Shown piece after piece: positions 20,061 through 28,829 of a stretch of 64,000 bases of DNA. Position numbers and translations under genes: made by a program. How positions within the stretch are numbered: the first letter of the stretch is position 1; the number at the start of each line of letters is the position of its first letter. The notes under the pieces were generated by a model, which saw only the letters and a program-made list of their open reading frames with translations, made no database searches and was not told the origin of the DNA. Origin of the DNA: an uncultured Methanomassiliicoccales archaeon (GTDB lineage Archaea > Thermoplasmatota > Thermoplasmata > Methanomassiliicoccales > Methanomethylophilaceae); contig CASEZY010000002.1 in NCBI GenBank assembly GCA_949292635.1, positions 1-64,000 of the forward strand, given 5' to 3'.

Positions 20061-20668
20061 TCGATGTGGAATCACCATACGGGAAGCTGCACATACTTCC
20101 GATCGTGAAAGGCCTCAAGTCGGAGGCGGAGAAGGTCGAGTCCACCCTCAAGGGATACACGGGCACTGTCGCCATCTCCATGGGCGCCGAGGAGGTCAAC
20201 GCGGTCCGCCACGCCGAGGACCAGGAGTGGGATTACGACCCTTCCGATCTGGAGGCGGTGTACGCATATCATCTCAAGAACTACGGCGAGGTAACCGTTC
20301 CTGTACCCGCATACCTCGCGGCGGTGAGGATGCGGGACGACATCGTGCCGTTGGACATGGACGACGCGGAGTACACGGAGGTGTATTGCGACTGCGTCGG
20401 TGTCGGCGACCTGCTGAAGGAGAAGAAGGTCGCCAAGAAGGGTATGAAGCACACCTTCCTATCCGCGGATGCGGACTCCTTCGCCAAGGAGTGGGACGAG
20501 TTCGTCTGTACCGTGAATGGATTCAAGGCTGTGGCGCTCCGCAGGGAGGAGTACATGGCCAAGAACATCGACTCGTTGCTCAAAGCGAGGGGCGAACTTC
20601 TGGTGATCGCGGAGACCGAACGTGTGGACGGCATCATCTTCGAACTCAGGATGCTGTGGAACCCATGA
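20057..20668 (+). CDS. TraB/PrgY-like protein
   Basis: The product is 203 residues. The start (LHILPIVKGLKSEAEKVEST) and the end (MAKNIDSLLKARGELLVIAE, then TERVDGIIFEL) have the layout of TraB/PrgY/Tiki-superfamily proteins, in which an early strand-helix is paired with a late MA-x-I...VDGI element. The usual GxxH metal ligands are not evident, so activity is doubtful. It is translationally coupled at both ends (ATGA overlaps). The family call is pattern-based. Confidence 0.45.
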   Translation: MIDVESPYGKLHILPIVKGLKSEAEKVESTLKGYTGTVAISMGAEEVNAVRHAEDQEWDYDPSDLEAVYAYHLKNYGEVTVPVPAYLAAVRMRDDIVPLDMDDAEYTEVYCDCVGVGDLLKEKKVAKKGMKHTFLSADADSFAKEWDEFVCTVNGFKAVALRREEYMAKNIDSLLKARGELLVIAETERVDGIIFELRMLWNP

Positions 20669-21711
20669 CCTGCCCCCGCTGTAACGAGGAGAAGGAGAAG
20701 GGCAGCGTCTTCTGCCGCCACTGCGGCTCCGACCTCAGGAACCCTTGCCCCCATTGTTCCGACCATCCGGGGGATGCTTTCTGCCGCAGATGCGGAAGGA
20801 GGCTCGATCGCCCCAAGCCCGGAATCATGGGTATGGCCAAGACCGTCGCGCTATACGCGGGACTGTTGTGCGGGCTGATCCTCCTGTTGGAATTCGTCAC
20901 CATGTGGTTGAAGCTCGGGGATGTGATATCATCCGCATCGGAACTGACGTTCGGCGGGTTCTATTGGCTGGACCCCATGCCCCGCACGCTGTTCACCGTG
21001 AGCGGCAACTGGATCATTTTGATATACACAGTCGAGGCGGTGATCGTCACCCTGTGTCTGTGGAAGATAGTGAAAGAGGTCCTGAAGACGAGGAGGGACG
21101 GAGACGATATGTCCGATACCGCCGGACTCCGCCTGCCCATGATCTACTCCATCTCATTCGTGCTGAACTTCATCGTGATGGTCGTCTTCAACGAACATGT
21201 CAGCACCCCCAGTATCGACGGTTCCATAAACATGATAATCAGCCTGCTGCACGCCTCGGTCTACGAGGAACTATACTGCAGACTACTGTGTCTGGGTCTT
21301 CCGATATTGGTGGTGTCGCTGATCCTCGCCCGCGGCAAGACGGAGGAACCGTGGTACAGATACCTCCTTGGCGGCTTCGGATACAGGAGATGGATGCTGA
21401 TATTCCTGGTGCTATCCGCATTGCTGTTCGGTCTGGCACATTACGACGGATGGGGTGCCTGGAAGGTGATCCCGTCATTCGTCATGGGCCTGTTCATAGG
21501 ATACCTGTTCGTCAGGTACGGCCTGTACGCAGCCATATCCATGCACTTCCTCACCGACTTCGCACTGTCGGCCACCTGGCTCATCGCAGGTAACCTGGGG
21601 ATGACCATAACCGCGCTGAGCCTCTTGTCCATGGTGGTGCTGGGCCTCTGCGGATTCGTGATCCTTGGAAAGGAACTTATGGACGCGACCAGGGAGCGCA
21701 GGATCCTCTAG
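20665..21711 (+). CDS. Zinc-ribbon CPBP intramembrane protease
   Basis: The product is 348 residues. The N-terminus carries a double zinc ribbon (CPRCNEEKEKGSVFCRHCG and CPHCS...CRRCG) followed by about eight hydrophobic segments. CPBP/CAAX-protease motifs are present: EExxxR at Glu201-Glu202, His259 in FGLAHYD, and His294 with Asp298 in HFLTDF. Such membrane proteases process prenylated proteins or bacteriocin-like peptides; the archaeal substrate is unknown. Confidence 0.85.
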   Translation: MTCPRCNEEKEKGSVFCRHCGSDLRNPCPHCSDHPGDAFCRRCGRRLDRPKPGIMGMAKTVALYAGLLCGLILLLEFVTMWLKLGDVISSASELTFGGFYWLDPMPRTLFTVSGNWIILIYTVEAVIVTLCLWKIVKEVLKTRRDGDDMSDTAGLRLPMIYSISFVLNFIVMVVFNEHVSTPSIDGSINMIISLLHASVYEELYCRLLCLGLPILVVSLILARGKTEEPWYRYLLGGFGYRRWMLIFLVLSALLFGLAHYDGWGAWKVIPSFVMGLFIGYLFVRYGLYAAISMHFLTDFALSATWLIAGNLGMTITALSLLSMVVLGLCGFVILGKELMDATRERRIL

Positions 21712-22469
21712 AGCCCCATCTTCTCGAACACGTCCTTCGAGTCCACCGCGGATTCCAAAGACTTGGACTCGATGACATACAGCCCGTCGTACCCCTTCAG
21801 GCGAGAGAGGTGCTTCTTGAAGTCGATGTTCCCCTCACCGATGGTGCGGTGCTGGTCGGAGGTGCCGTCGTTGTCATGCACATGCACATGCACGATCCTG
21901 TCACCGAGCTTGTCGATGATCTCCTCGATCTGCCCGTTGGTGTTGGCGTGGCCGATGTCGAAGCAGACCTTCATGTCCGTCCCGTCCACCAGCTCCAGCA
22001 TCTCGTCCGCGGTGCGGCCCAGCATCATGGGGAACACCGGCATGTTCTCCAGGCACATCTTCACCCCGTACTGGGAGACCATGCGGTCCAGTCCGCGGAT
22101 GGATTTCTTGGCGGCGGTGATGGATTTCTCCTGCATACCCGGAACGGAAAGGGAGTAGATGCCCGGGTGGATGGTGATGGTGTCGATGTCCAGGTTGATG
22201 CACTCCTCCATCAGGTTCAGCATCTCCATCACCGAGGCCTCCCTCATCCTCTCGGTTAGGGCGGCAAGATTGGTGTCGGAGATGGGGGAATGCACGGAAT
22301 ACGTAAGATCGTAGTTCTCCTTCAGCATGGAGAATATGCCGGAGATCTCGTGCATGTGATGCTCCGCCTCGGAGAAGATCTCCCAGTGGTCGAAGAACCT
22401 GGCGACCTGCGGGAGCACGTCGTCGAACCTGTATGAACTGAAATCAGTTGACGAGACACCAATCCTCAT
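21708..22469 (-). CDS. TIM-barrel sugar isomerase/endonuclease-IV-like protein
   Basis: The product is 253 residues. Metal-binding motifs of the AP-endonuclease-2/xylose-isomerase-like superfamily are visible: SVHSPIS, TIHPG, CLENMP, CFDIGHAN, HVHVHDNDG, and GEGNIDF. It is either a sugar phosphate isomerase/epimerase or an endonuclease-IV relative; length favours the former. It converges on the CPBP gene (4-bp overlap) and overlaps the upstream UPF0201 gene by ATGA. Confidence 0.8.
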   Translation of the reverse strand: MRIGVSSTDFSSYRFDDVLPQVARFFDHWEIFSEAEHHMHEISGIFSMLKENYDLTYSVHSPISDTNLAALTERMREASVMEMLNLMEECINLDIDTITIHPGIYSLSVPGMQEKSITAAKKSIRGLDRMVSQYGVKMCLENMPVFPMMLGRTADEMLELVDGTDMKVCFDIGHANTNGQIEEIIDKLGDRIVHVHVHDNDGTSDQHRTIGEGNIDFKKHLSRLKGYDGLYVIESKSLESAVDSKDVFEKMGL

Positions 22470-22858
22470 ATCCTCACCTCTTCGCCGTCCACCGTCTCCG
22501 GGGCCACGTTCTCGATGAGAGCGTCCAATTCGGGATCCTCCACCTCCACACGGAGGGTCCCCAGGACGGTCCTCTCCTCGCAGAATGACACCTTACCGAC
22601 GAAGGCGACCTGCTTGCTGAGATGGAACACCGTCCTCTGCTTGCCCCTGCGGCCCTTGATCATGACCGATCTCGCGGTATCCAGGATGCGCTGTCTGCGG
22701 ATCTGCTTGGCGAAGTAATCCAAACTCCCGGCCACGCCGGATATACCATCCTGGGTCTCTTGGATCTCCGCGTCCGGGAACACCCCGAGGAGGGCCTTCC
22801 TTACCTTGTCGGGGTCCTCGCTGGGATACACCGGGCAGGAGACGGTGACGGTCGGCAT
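22466..22858 (-). CDS. UPF0201/RNA-binding domain protein
   Basis: The product is 130 residues starting MPTVTVSCPVYPSEDPDKV, with the UPF0201 pattern (VFPDAEI, RQRILDTARSVMIK, FHLSKQVAFVGKVSF). The fold resembles ribosomal L5 and RNA binding is suspected. The start was chosen at 22858, just before the divergent polD1 gene; upstream in-frame sequence runs antisense to polD1. Confidence 0.8.
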   Translation of the reverse strand: MPTVTVSCPVYPSEDPDKVRKALLGVFPDAEIQETQDGISGVAGSLDYFAKQIRRQRILDTARSVMIKGRRGKQRTVFHLSKQVAFVGKVSFCEERTVLGTLRVEVEDPELDALIENVAPETVDGEEVRI

Positions 22859-22942
22859 GCGTGAGTATCTTCGGACGGCTATAAAACAGCCTTGACCGGC
22901 CTGTTCCGTAAACGTTTTTACCGCGTTGCCGCTCATAGGCAC

Positions 22943-24415
22943 ATGGACCGCAGGGAGGTGCTGAGCGAGGCCGCGAGAAGGAAACTGTTCCTCTCCCCGG
23001 AGGCCTTGGAGATCGTCATGAGCAACCATCAGCCCATGGCTTTCCTCGGCAACGTGCTCAACGCCCTCTCCGGCAACTCCATGTTCGTCACCAGGGAGGA
23101 CGTGCTCTCCTGCTTGGAAGGGGATACGCCGGCGTTCGTCTCCGAGCCGGAGATCAGGCCCGCGGTCAGGACCCGTAGCGACATCAAGGTGGTCCCGGGC
23201 ACCGACATCACCGGCAACTCCACCTGCGAGGGCACGGTGGACGACTTCGCCAGGTACTTCAAGAGCCGCTACACCATCCTCAGGAGGATCATCGAACGCA
23301 ACCACCGCTTCGGTCAGGCCATGCCCATCGATCACGCCATGTCCCTGGACAGGGAGGTCCGTGTGGTGGGGATGATCGTCTCCAAGAAGGTCACCGACAA
23401 CAAGAACCTCATCTTGGAGCTGGAGGACGACGAGGGCGGTGCCTGCAATGTCCTGATAAGCAACAACTCCCCCCACATCAACAAGGTGTACGTCACCGAC
23501 CAGGTGATCGGCGTCATAGGCAAACCCGTCCGCCGTCCGGAGAAGGGCAGCGACGGCAGGGAGCGCAGGGGACTGATAAGCGCCACCGAGATCGTGAACC
23601 CGGACGTGCCGGAATCCAACCGCTGGCAGCGCAGCGACTCCACCTCCGTTGTCGGTTTCCTTTCGGACGTGCACATCGGCAGCTACACCTTCCTGGAGAA
23701 GAACTGGCGGAAGATGATCGATTGGCTCAAGGAGAACTCCGAGGCCATGGGTCTCGAGTACATCGTCCTGCCGGGAGATGTGGTAGACGGCGTCGGGATC
23801 TTCCCGGGACAGGAGGAGGAGCTGGACATCAACTCCGTCTACAAGCAGTACGACGCCCTTGCGGAATACCTGAAGGAGGTGCCCGACCACATCCAGATGG
23901 TGATCCACCCCGGCAACCACGACGCCTGCCGTCCCGCGGAACCCCAGCCGGCGTTGGACAAGAGGTTCCTTTCCAAGTTCGATTCCAACGTGATCATGAC
24001 GGGCAATCCCATAAACCTGGAGATAGAGGGCAGGAGGATCCTCAGCTACCACGGCAGGAGCATCGACGACTGGATCTCCAGCGTGCAGCAGCTGACCTAC
24101 GAGGACCCCATCGCGGTGATGAGGCAGATGATCACCATGCGCCATCTCGCCCCCGTCTACGGACTCAGGACCGCCCTGGCGCCGGAGAAGAAGGACTACA
24201 TGGCCATCGAGACCGCCCCGGACATCTTCGTCTCCGGCCATGTGCACGGGGCGGGATTCGAGGAGTACCGCGGCATCAGGCTGATCAACGCATCCACCTG
24301 GCAGGCGCAGACCGAGTATCAGAAGATGCACAACTTCAACCCCCAACCAGGGATCATGCCGCTGGTCCACCTGGGCAGCGGGCACGTCCGCATGATGGAT
24401 TTCATGAAGGAGTAG
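22943..24415 (+). CDS. polB: DNA polymerase D small subunit DP1
   Basis: The product is 490 residues: an N-terminal helical region, an OB-fold (VRVVGMIVSKKVTDNKNLIL) and a C-terminal calcineurin-like phosphoesterase with FLSDVHIG, LPGDVVDG, HPGNHDA and SGHVHGAGF. DP1 carries the 3'-5' proofreading exonuclease of archaeal PolD. The ATG at 22943 is near the transcription start predicted by a TTTTTACC box. The DP2 subunit is not in the window. Confidence 0.95.
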   Translation: MDRREVLSEAARRKLFLSPEALEIVMSNHQPMAFLGNVLNALSGNSMFVTREDVLSCLEGDTPAFVSEPEIRPAVRTRSDIKVVPGTDITGNSTCEGTVDDFARYFKSRYTILRRIIERNHRFGQAMPIDHAMSLDREVRVVGMIVSKKVTDNKNLILELEDDEGGACNVLISNNSPHINKVYVTDQVIGVIGKPVRRPEKGSDGRERRGLISATEIVNPDVPESNRWQRSDSTSVVGFLSDVHIGSYTFLEKNWRKMIDWLKENSEAMGLEYIVLPGDVVDGVGIFPGQEEELDINSVYKQYDALAEYLKEVPDHIQMVIHPGNHDACRPAEPQPALDKRFLSKFDSNVIMTGNPINLEIEGRRILSYHGRSIDDWISSVQQLTYEDPIAVMRQMITMRHLAPVYGLRTALAPEKKDYMAIETAPDIFVSGHVHGAGFEEYRGIRLINASTWQAQTEYQKMHNFNPQPGIMPLVHLGSGHVRMMDFMKE

Positions 24416-24672
24416 GTCCGCTCATCGATCGCAAGACCGCTGGCACATTCTCATGCCTACCCCCTTCGCCATCACGGGCATCTGATAAACCTTACGGACC
24501 GAGGATCGTCGGGCTTGCATCGAAGGGGTGTCGAACGGCGCAGGGTTAATACCATAGTGCCTGACAAAGGATGTATGCCGACGGCCGCACCCATCTGAGT
24601 ATGGATGCGAAACGCGTTGCAAAGCTTTTGGAAACGCATTCCGGGACGTTAGAAGCGAAACGGAGGCAACGA

Positions 24673-25229
24673 ATGAGCAACGACCAGGACATGACCAATG
24701 ACAACGACGGCAGGGGCGAGAGGGAATCGGTGGTGGTCACCGTGAGGCTCAGCGAAGAGGAGGTGGAGATCCTCGACAGGATCCGCAACTCCCGGGCGAG
24801 ACATCCCCCGACAAACAGATGCCCACGATGGCCGAGGTCATCCGTCAGACGATCCGCAGCGAATATTCCCGGACCGTCAGAAAAGGCGATCGGGGACGCG
24901 CCCCCGCGGGTGACGACGTCGACGATCTGCCGTCCGTCGTACGCCAGGAGAACATGTCCGAATACAGATTCAGGGGCGGCGACCTGTTGGTGTACAACAA
25001 CCTTTTCCACGTAGCATACACCCTCAAAGCCCTCGATGCGAGCCTGGAGATGTGCTCCATGGTGACCAAGGGAATGAATGGGGATTATGTCGTTCGCATA
25101 GAGCAGGACATCTCGAAGCTCAGAAGATGGCTGTCCAAGACACTGTTCATCTCCGAGAACCTGATGACCGATCACATGGATCGGAACAGTTTCGGCACAA
25201 GGGACGACGAGGGATACCGCATCCTCTGA
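24673..25229 (+). pseudogene. Ribbon-helix-helix regulator, frameshifted
   Basis: Two overlapping frames make one protein. The first, from ATG 24673 with GGAGG 6 nt upstream, encodes VVVTVRLSEEEVEILDRIRN. The second continues SPDKQMPTMAEVIRQTIRSE and runs to the stop at 25229. Adding one base near 24791 (in the CCC run of TCCCGGG) restores NSxGETSPDKQMPTMAEVIR, a good RHH DNA-binding core. Thus a single base is missing, through mutation or sequencing error. The restored protein would be about 185 residues with an uncharacterised C-terminal domain. The region 24416-24672 upstream shows no other gene. Confidence 0.7.
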
Positions 25230-25235
25230 CGATAA

Positions 25236-25259
25236 GGCGGCGGCGTGGGAGGCGCCGCC
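25236..25259 (+). terminator. GC hairpin after the RHH pseudogene
   Basis: A 7-bp stem GGCGGCG / CGCCGCC with a 10-nt loop starts 6 nt past the stop. No T run is seen. The rest of 25260-25522 contains no gene I can support. Confidence 0.4.
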
Positions 25260-25522
25260 GCATATCGGACCTAATCTACGGGCTCAAGACTGTGATGGCA
25301 TGGCCGCATGACGGGTCTCATGAAGGAATGGGTACGGTTTTATCAACCGGTACGCGATTTTTCATTCAGATGGATGTACCGGATGCACTTCGGATCATCA
25401 GGAACATCGTCAAAATGCAACAATTGTGTTCAAATTGGAGTTGCAGGTAGGAAGATCAGACTTCGACCGAATATCATACGAGACTCGTCGCTACAAATAC
25501 AAGAAATGGGAGGATGCAACCG

Positions 25523-26278
25523 ATGGTCAAGCACTGCATAATACTCAGTAGTTCATACTCCAGCGGATGCAGGATCGCCCTCCACTACATAGATGATGAT
25601 CCAGAATGTGACAGGGCCGTAGAAGAGATAAGAAACGCATATGACGGCAAACTGGTCTCGTTCAACATTCACGTACTGCAGACGGAAGACCCTTCGTGGG
25701 ACAGTGTCGTCAAAAGCGACCCCTACTTCGATGACGTCAAGGTCATAGGTAGCATAGATGAGTTCGTAGGGCTCATCCGGAAGGATCGCTACCTCAAGGG
25801 TTCGGAAATAGCCAGATACATACTTTCCAAGACGCCTTGCACCCACACCCGCCTGCAGAAGCTGACATACATGTGCTACGCGGACTACCTGTGCGAGACC
25901 GGGGAAAGACTGTTCGAGGACCGCATACTCGCATTCAAGTTCGGACCGGTCATAGACACCGTGTATCAGAGATACAAGGCGAACAGCCACGAATCTCCCG
26001 GCGGGATCATAATAGACGATGACAAGGAGATGCAGGGCGAGGAGACGCTTCCGATAATGAGCAGGCTCTTCTTCGCCGAGGACGGTATCAAGAAGGTCGC
26101 GTCCATCGACAGGACACTGAAGAGATACGGTTCGATACCGACGGATGAGCTCGTGGAGTTGACCCATCTCAAGGACACCCCTTGGTACGCCACGGACAAG
26201 AGCGGCCCGTATGCGGAGATCAGCGACGCCGATATCATTAGGCTGCACGCCAACGAGTCCCCCGCGGGGATTTATTAA
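25523..26278 (+). CDS. Panacea-domain protein (SocA/DUF4065-like antitoxin)
   Basis: The product is 251 residues from MVKHCIILSSS; GGGAGG lies 10 nt before this ATG, whereas the ATG at 25514 directly abuts it. Residues from about 95 form a Panacea domain (ARYILSKTPCTHTRLQKLTY, then GERLFEDRILAFKFGPV, DELVELTHLKDTPW). Panacea antitoxins neutralise many different toxins. The first 90 residues are a separate, unrecognised domain. No toxin gene is apparent beside it. TACAAATAC at about 25492-25500 is a plausible TATA box. Confidence 0.8.
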   Translation: MVKHCIILSSSYSSGCRIALHYIDDDPECDRAVEEIRNAYDGKLVSFNIHVLQTEDPSWDSVVKSDPYFDDVKVIGSIDEFVGLIRKDRYLKGSEIARYILSKTPCTHTRLQKLTYMCYADYLCETGERLFEDRILAFKFGPVIDTVYQRYKANSHESPGGIIIDDDKEMQGEETLPIMSRLFFAEDGIKKVASIDRTLKRYGSIPTDELVELTHLKDTPWYATDKSGPYAEISDADIIRLHANESPAGIY

Positions 26279-26301
26279 GGTCCCCGAACAATCCGCTACC
26301 C

Positions 26302-26634
26302 ATGATCACCGACCTCCCGCCCTGTCCTGTGGAGACCACCCTGCTGCTCATCGGCGACAAATGGACCGTCCTGGTGCTAAGGGACCTGATGCCCGGCACC
26401 AGGCGCTTCAACGAACTGATGAAATCCGTTTCCGGGGTGTCGCAGAAGGTCCTCACCGAGAAGCTCAGGAAGATGGAGGACAACGGCCTGGTGACCAGGG
26501 AGGTCTACCCGGAGGTGCCCCCCAGGGTGGAGTACACCCTCACCGACCTGGGAAGGAGCCTGGCGCCAATCCTGGACGCCATGGAGACCTGGGGCTACGG
26601 GTACAAGGACCTGGTGGCCGATCAGATTCGGTGA
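26302..26634 (+). CDS. HxlR-family transcriptional regulator
   Basis: The product is 110 residues: CPVETTLLLIGDKWTVLVLR is the HxlR signature with its redox-capable N-terminal Cys, followed by a winged helix (VSQKVLTEKLRKMEDNGLV, EYTLTDLGRSL). HxlR proteins sense electrophiles or redox stress. TTTATTAAGG around 26271-26280 gives a near-leaderless start. The gene converges on the DGGGP synthase gene. Confidence 0.93.
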   Translation: MITDLPPCPVETTLLLIGDKWTVLVLRDLMPGTRRFNELMKSVSGVSQKVLTEKLRKMEDNGLVTREVYPEVPPRVEYTLTDLGRSLAPILDAMETWGYGYKDLVADQIR

Positions 26635-27453
26635 TCAGAACCTTATCACTCCTAGGATGAACGCCACCAGCGCGGCGACCATTCCCAACTTGGCGGTCTT
26701 CTGAGCCTTGTGGGGATCGGAGAACACCTTGGCTGCGCAGAACAGGAACAGCAGGTCCGCCACCGCCACCGTGTAATACAGAGGCCCGTAGGTCTGCTGC
26801 GCCATGGGCAATATGCTCAGAGCGGGACCGGCCACGAAGAACACGCAGGCCAGCGCCGCCGCCGGCCTCACGCCGATCCTCATGGGCAGCGTGATCCTCC
26901 CCTCGTCCGAGCCCATGTCCTCGATGTCCTTGGCGATCTCCCTGCCCACGGACACCAGCAGCGCCATCAGTGCGACGATGAGATTGTCCGTGAAATCGCC
27001 CACAACGGCCGCTCCCAACAGGAACATCATCCCCGTCAGCACCGCGATCGTCAGATTACCGACGAATCCGCGCTGCTTCAGCGCCACCTCGTAGGCCACC
27101 ATCAGCACAGCGGCGATGATCACTATGGCGATGCACTCCGCATCGAAGGTGAGGAACGAGACCACCACCGAGCCCACGAACATCAACAGAGCGGCATGCA
27201 GCGCCGATTTCCGTTCCATCCTCCCCGAAGGGATGGGCCTCTCCGGATGGGCGGTGCGGTCAATCTCGTGATCGATGTAATCGTTGAGGGCGTTCCCGCC
27301 GCAGATGAACATGAATACCACCACCGCCGAGACGATGAGGTTCTTCCAATGGTCCCCGATGTCCAGGCCTGCGGCCATGAATGAGGCGACCATCACGCCC
27401 ATCACGCCCATGACGGCGTTCCCCATGCGGAAGAGCTGGAGGTACTTGTTCAC
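26635..27453 (-). CDS. UbiA prenyltransferase, DGGGP synthase
   Basis: The product is 272 residues from GTG (VNKYLQLFRMGN). UbiA motifs NDYIDHEIDRTAHPERP and KDIEDMGSDE bind Mg2+ and the prenyl diphosphate, and about eight membrane segments are seen. This is digeranylgeranylglyceryl phosphate synthase, which adds the second geranylgeranyl chain in archaeal lipids. The GTG was chosen because the TATA box at 27474-27484 predicts transcription starting at it. Confidence 0.88.
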   Translation of the reverse strand: MNKYLQLFRMGNAVMGVMGVMVASFMAAGLDIGDHWKNLIVSAVVVFMFICGGNALNDYIDHEIDRTAHPERPIPSGRMERKSALHAALLMFVGSVVVSFLTFDAECIAIVIIAAVLMVAYEVALKQRGFVGNLTIAVLTGMMFLLGAAVVGDFTDNLIVALMALLVSVGREIAKDIEDMGSDEGRITLPMRIGVRPAAALACVFFVAGPALSILPMAQQTYGPLYYTVAVADLLFLFCAAKVFSDPHKAQKTAKLGMVAALVAFILGVIRF

Positions 27454-27473
27454 GACCCGCCCATGGGATTCGA

Positions 27474-27484
27474 GGTATTTATGG
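27474..27484 (-). promoter_or_regulatory. TATA box of the DGGGP synthase gene
   Basis: The minus strand reads CCATAAATACC; 25 nt downstream is 27454, the base before the GTG start, so the mRNA is predicted to be leaderless. Confidence 0.6.
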
Positions 27485-27538
27485 TTCCGCGGAGCCAGAT
27501 GATATATTGCATGGACGCGTTTTGAACAATGATATGCA

Positions 27539-28240
27539 TTGACGCAGCAGGACATCATCGGACTGATCCTCGTCTACCTCATCATCGCCGCATCCATCGG
27601 CATAGCGGTGACGCTGGAGCACAGGGGCTCCAAGGCGGACGTGCGGAAGCTGCTGCACATCGGTGTGGGGTTCTTCGTCTTCGTCTGGTGGATGTTCTCC
27701 GAGAACTGGCTCATGCTCGTCTTCTTCACCGTACCCGTGGCGCTGATACTGTTCCTGGGGATGATCGGCTTCAAGCCCATCTCCGAATCCAAGCTGGGTC
27801 ATATCGCCAACGACAAGGGTCACAGCACCGGCCTGTTCCTCTACGCGGTGAGCATCACGGCCCTCGTGGCATTCTTCTGGGACCATTGGACCGCCGCCAC
27901 CATAGGCGTGGTGGCCATGACCTGGGGGGATGGTTTCGGCAGCATCATCGGCAAGAGGTACGGGAAGCACAGGATAATCAACGGCAAGTCTCTGGAAGGC
28001 TCGTTGGGCGTCTTCGCCGCCACCGCGGTGATGACCGCCATGATCGTGCTGTTCTACGGGTTCCTGATATCATCCGGATACTACCCCGGAGGCGACGCCA
28101 CCGCGAACGTGCCGCTGTGGGTCCTTGCGCCGGTGGCGGGAGTTTGCGCATCCATCATAGAAGCGATCTGTCCCGGAGAGTACGACAACATAGTGATGCC
28201 GCTGGCCGTGGCCGGCGTGATGGTGCTGCTGGGCCTGTGA
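27539..28240 (+). CDS. Polyprenol/diacylglycerol kinase-like membrane protein
   Basis: The product is 233 residues with about seven membrane segments. Its central motifs (RKLLHIGVGFF, MTWGDGFGSIIGKRYGKHRI, LEGSLGVF, CPGEYDN) match the SEC59/DGK1/VTE5 family of CTP-dependent lipid kinases. It probably phosphorylates a prenol or archaeol precursor. The start is TTG at 27539: a stop codon lies three codons upstream and a TGATATATTG box near 27500-27510 gives a very short leader. Confidence 0.75.
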   Translation: MTQQDIIGLILVYLIIAASIGIAVTLEHRGSKADVRKLLHIGVGFFVFVWWMFSENWLMLVFFTVPVALILFLGMIGFKPISESKLGHIANDKGHSTGLFLYAVSITALVAFFWDHWTAATIGVVAMTWGDGFGSIIGKRYGKHRIINGKSLEGSLGVFAATAVMTAMIVLFYGFLISSGYYPGGDATANVPLWVLAPVAGVCASIIEAICPGEYDNIVMPLAVAGVMVLLGL

Positions 28241-28241
28241 T

Positions 28242-28829
28242 ATGATGACGTGGTACGTGGTGGACGAGATGGACGGCGCGGGCAAGAGCACCGCAGGGGA
28301 GATCCTCGTACAGGAACTGGAATCCAGGCGCAGGAAGGTGCTGTTCATAGAACACCTCAACCGTTCGATCCTCGCCGGCAGGTTGGAGTCCGCCTTCCTG
28401 CTGAAGGAGGGGAAGCTCTTCGTCATACTGTCCACGCTGGCATATGTGGCAGATGTTCTCCATTCGCTGATGGTGATGCGTGGCCGCAAGGGCAGAGAGG
28501 CGGACGATGTGGTCTTCGTGAGATACAGCATGGCCGTGGCATACCTCTCCGACGGGGCCTGCTCCAAAGCCGACAGATTGGTCAAGGCTCTGCTCCCCAA
28601 GCCGGACGTGGCCGTGCTGGTGGATGTGGACCCGGACACCGCCATGGAACGCATTATGGAGCGCGGCGAAGGCATAGAGATGTTCGAGACCTCGGAACGT
28701 TTGGGGAAGATCCGCCACAGGATGCTGGGCATCTCTGACGGATGGATAGTGTTGGATAACAGCGTACTCAAAGATACATTCAGACAGGAGATGGTGTCCA
28801 GAGTGTTCGGTGATGCGGATGCTGCATGA
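28242..28829 (+). CDS. Thymidylate kinase-like P-loop kinase
   Basis: The product is 195 residues with P-loop DEMDGAGKST at about 8-17, an LID-type region and VLVDVDPDTAMERI as in thymidylate kinase. The canonical DRY motif is replaced by VFVRYSMA. It starts 1 nt after the kinase-like gene and overlaps the next gene, so it may act on a lipid or nucleotide intermediate rather than be the housekeeping Tmk. Confidence 0.75.
   Translation: MMTWYVVDEMDGAGKSTAGEILVQELESRRRKVLFIEHLNRSILAGRLESAFLLKEGKLFVILSTLAYVADVLHSLMVMRGRKGREADDVVFVRYSMAVAYLSDGACSKADRLVKALLPKPDVAVLVDVDPDTAMERIMERGEGIEMFETSERLGKIRHRMLGISDGWIVLDNSVLKDTFRQEMVSRVFGDADAA

Noticed and set aside
22859-24385. A very long antisense extension of the UPF0201 gene
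   Set aside because: It lies wholly opposite polD1 and reads His/Asp/Val-rich as expected from an antisense shadow; the family start is at 22858.
25308-25541. A 77-codon frame just upstream of the Panacea gene as its toxin
   Set aside because: No ribosome site, overlaps the Panacea start, and its composition is not protein-like.
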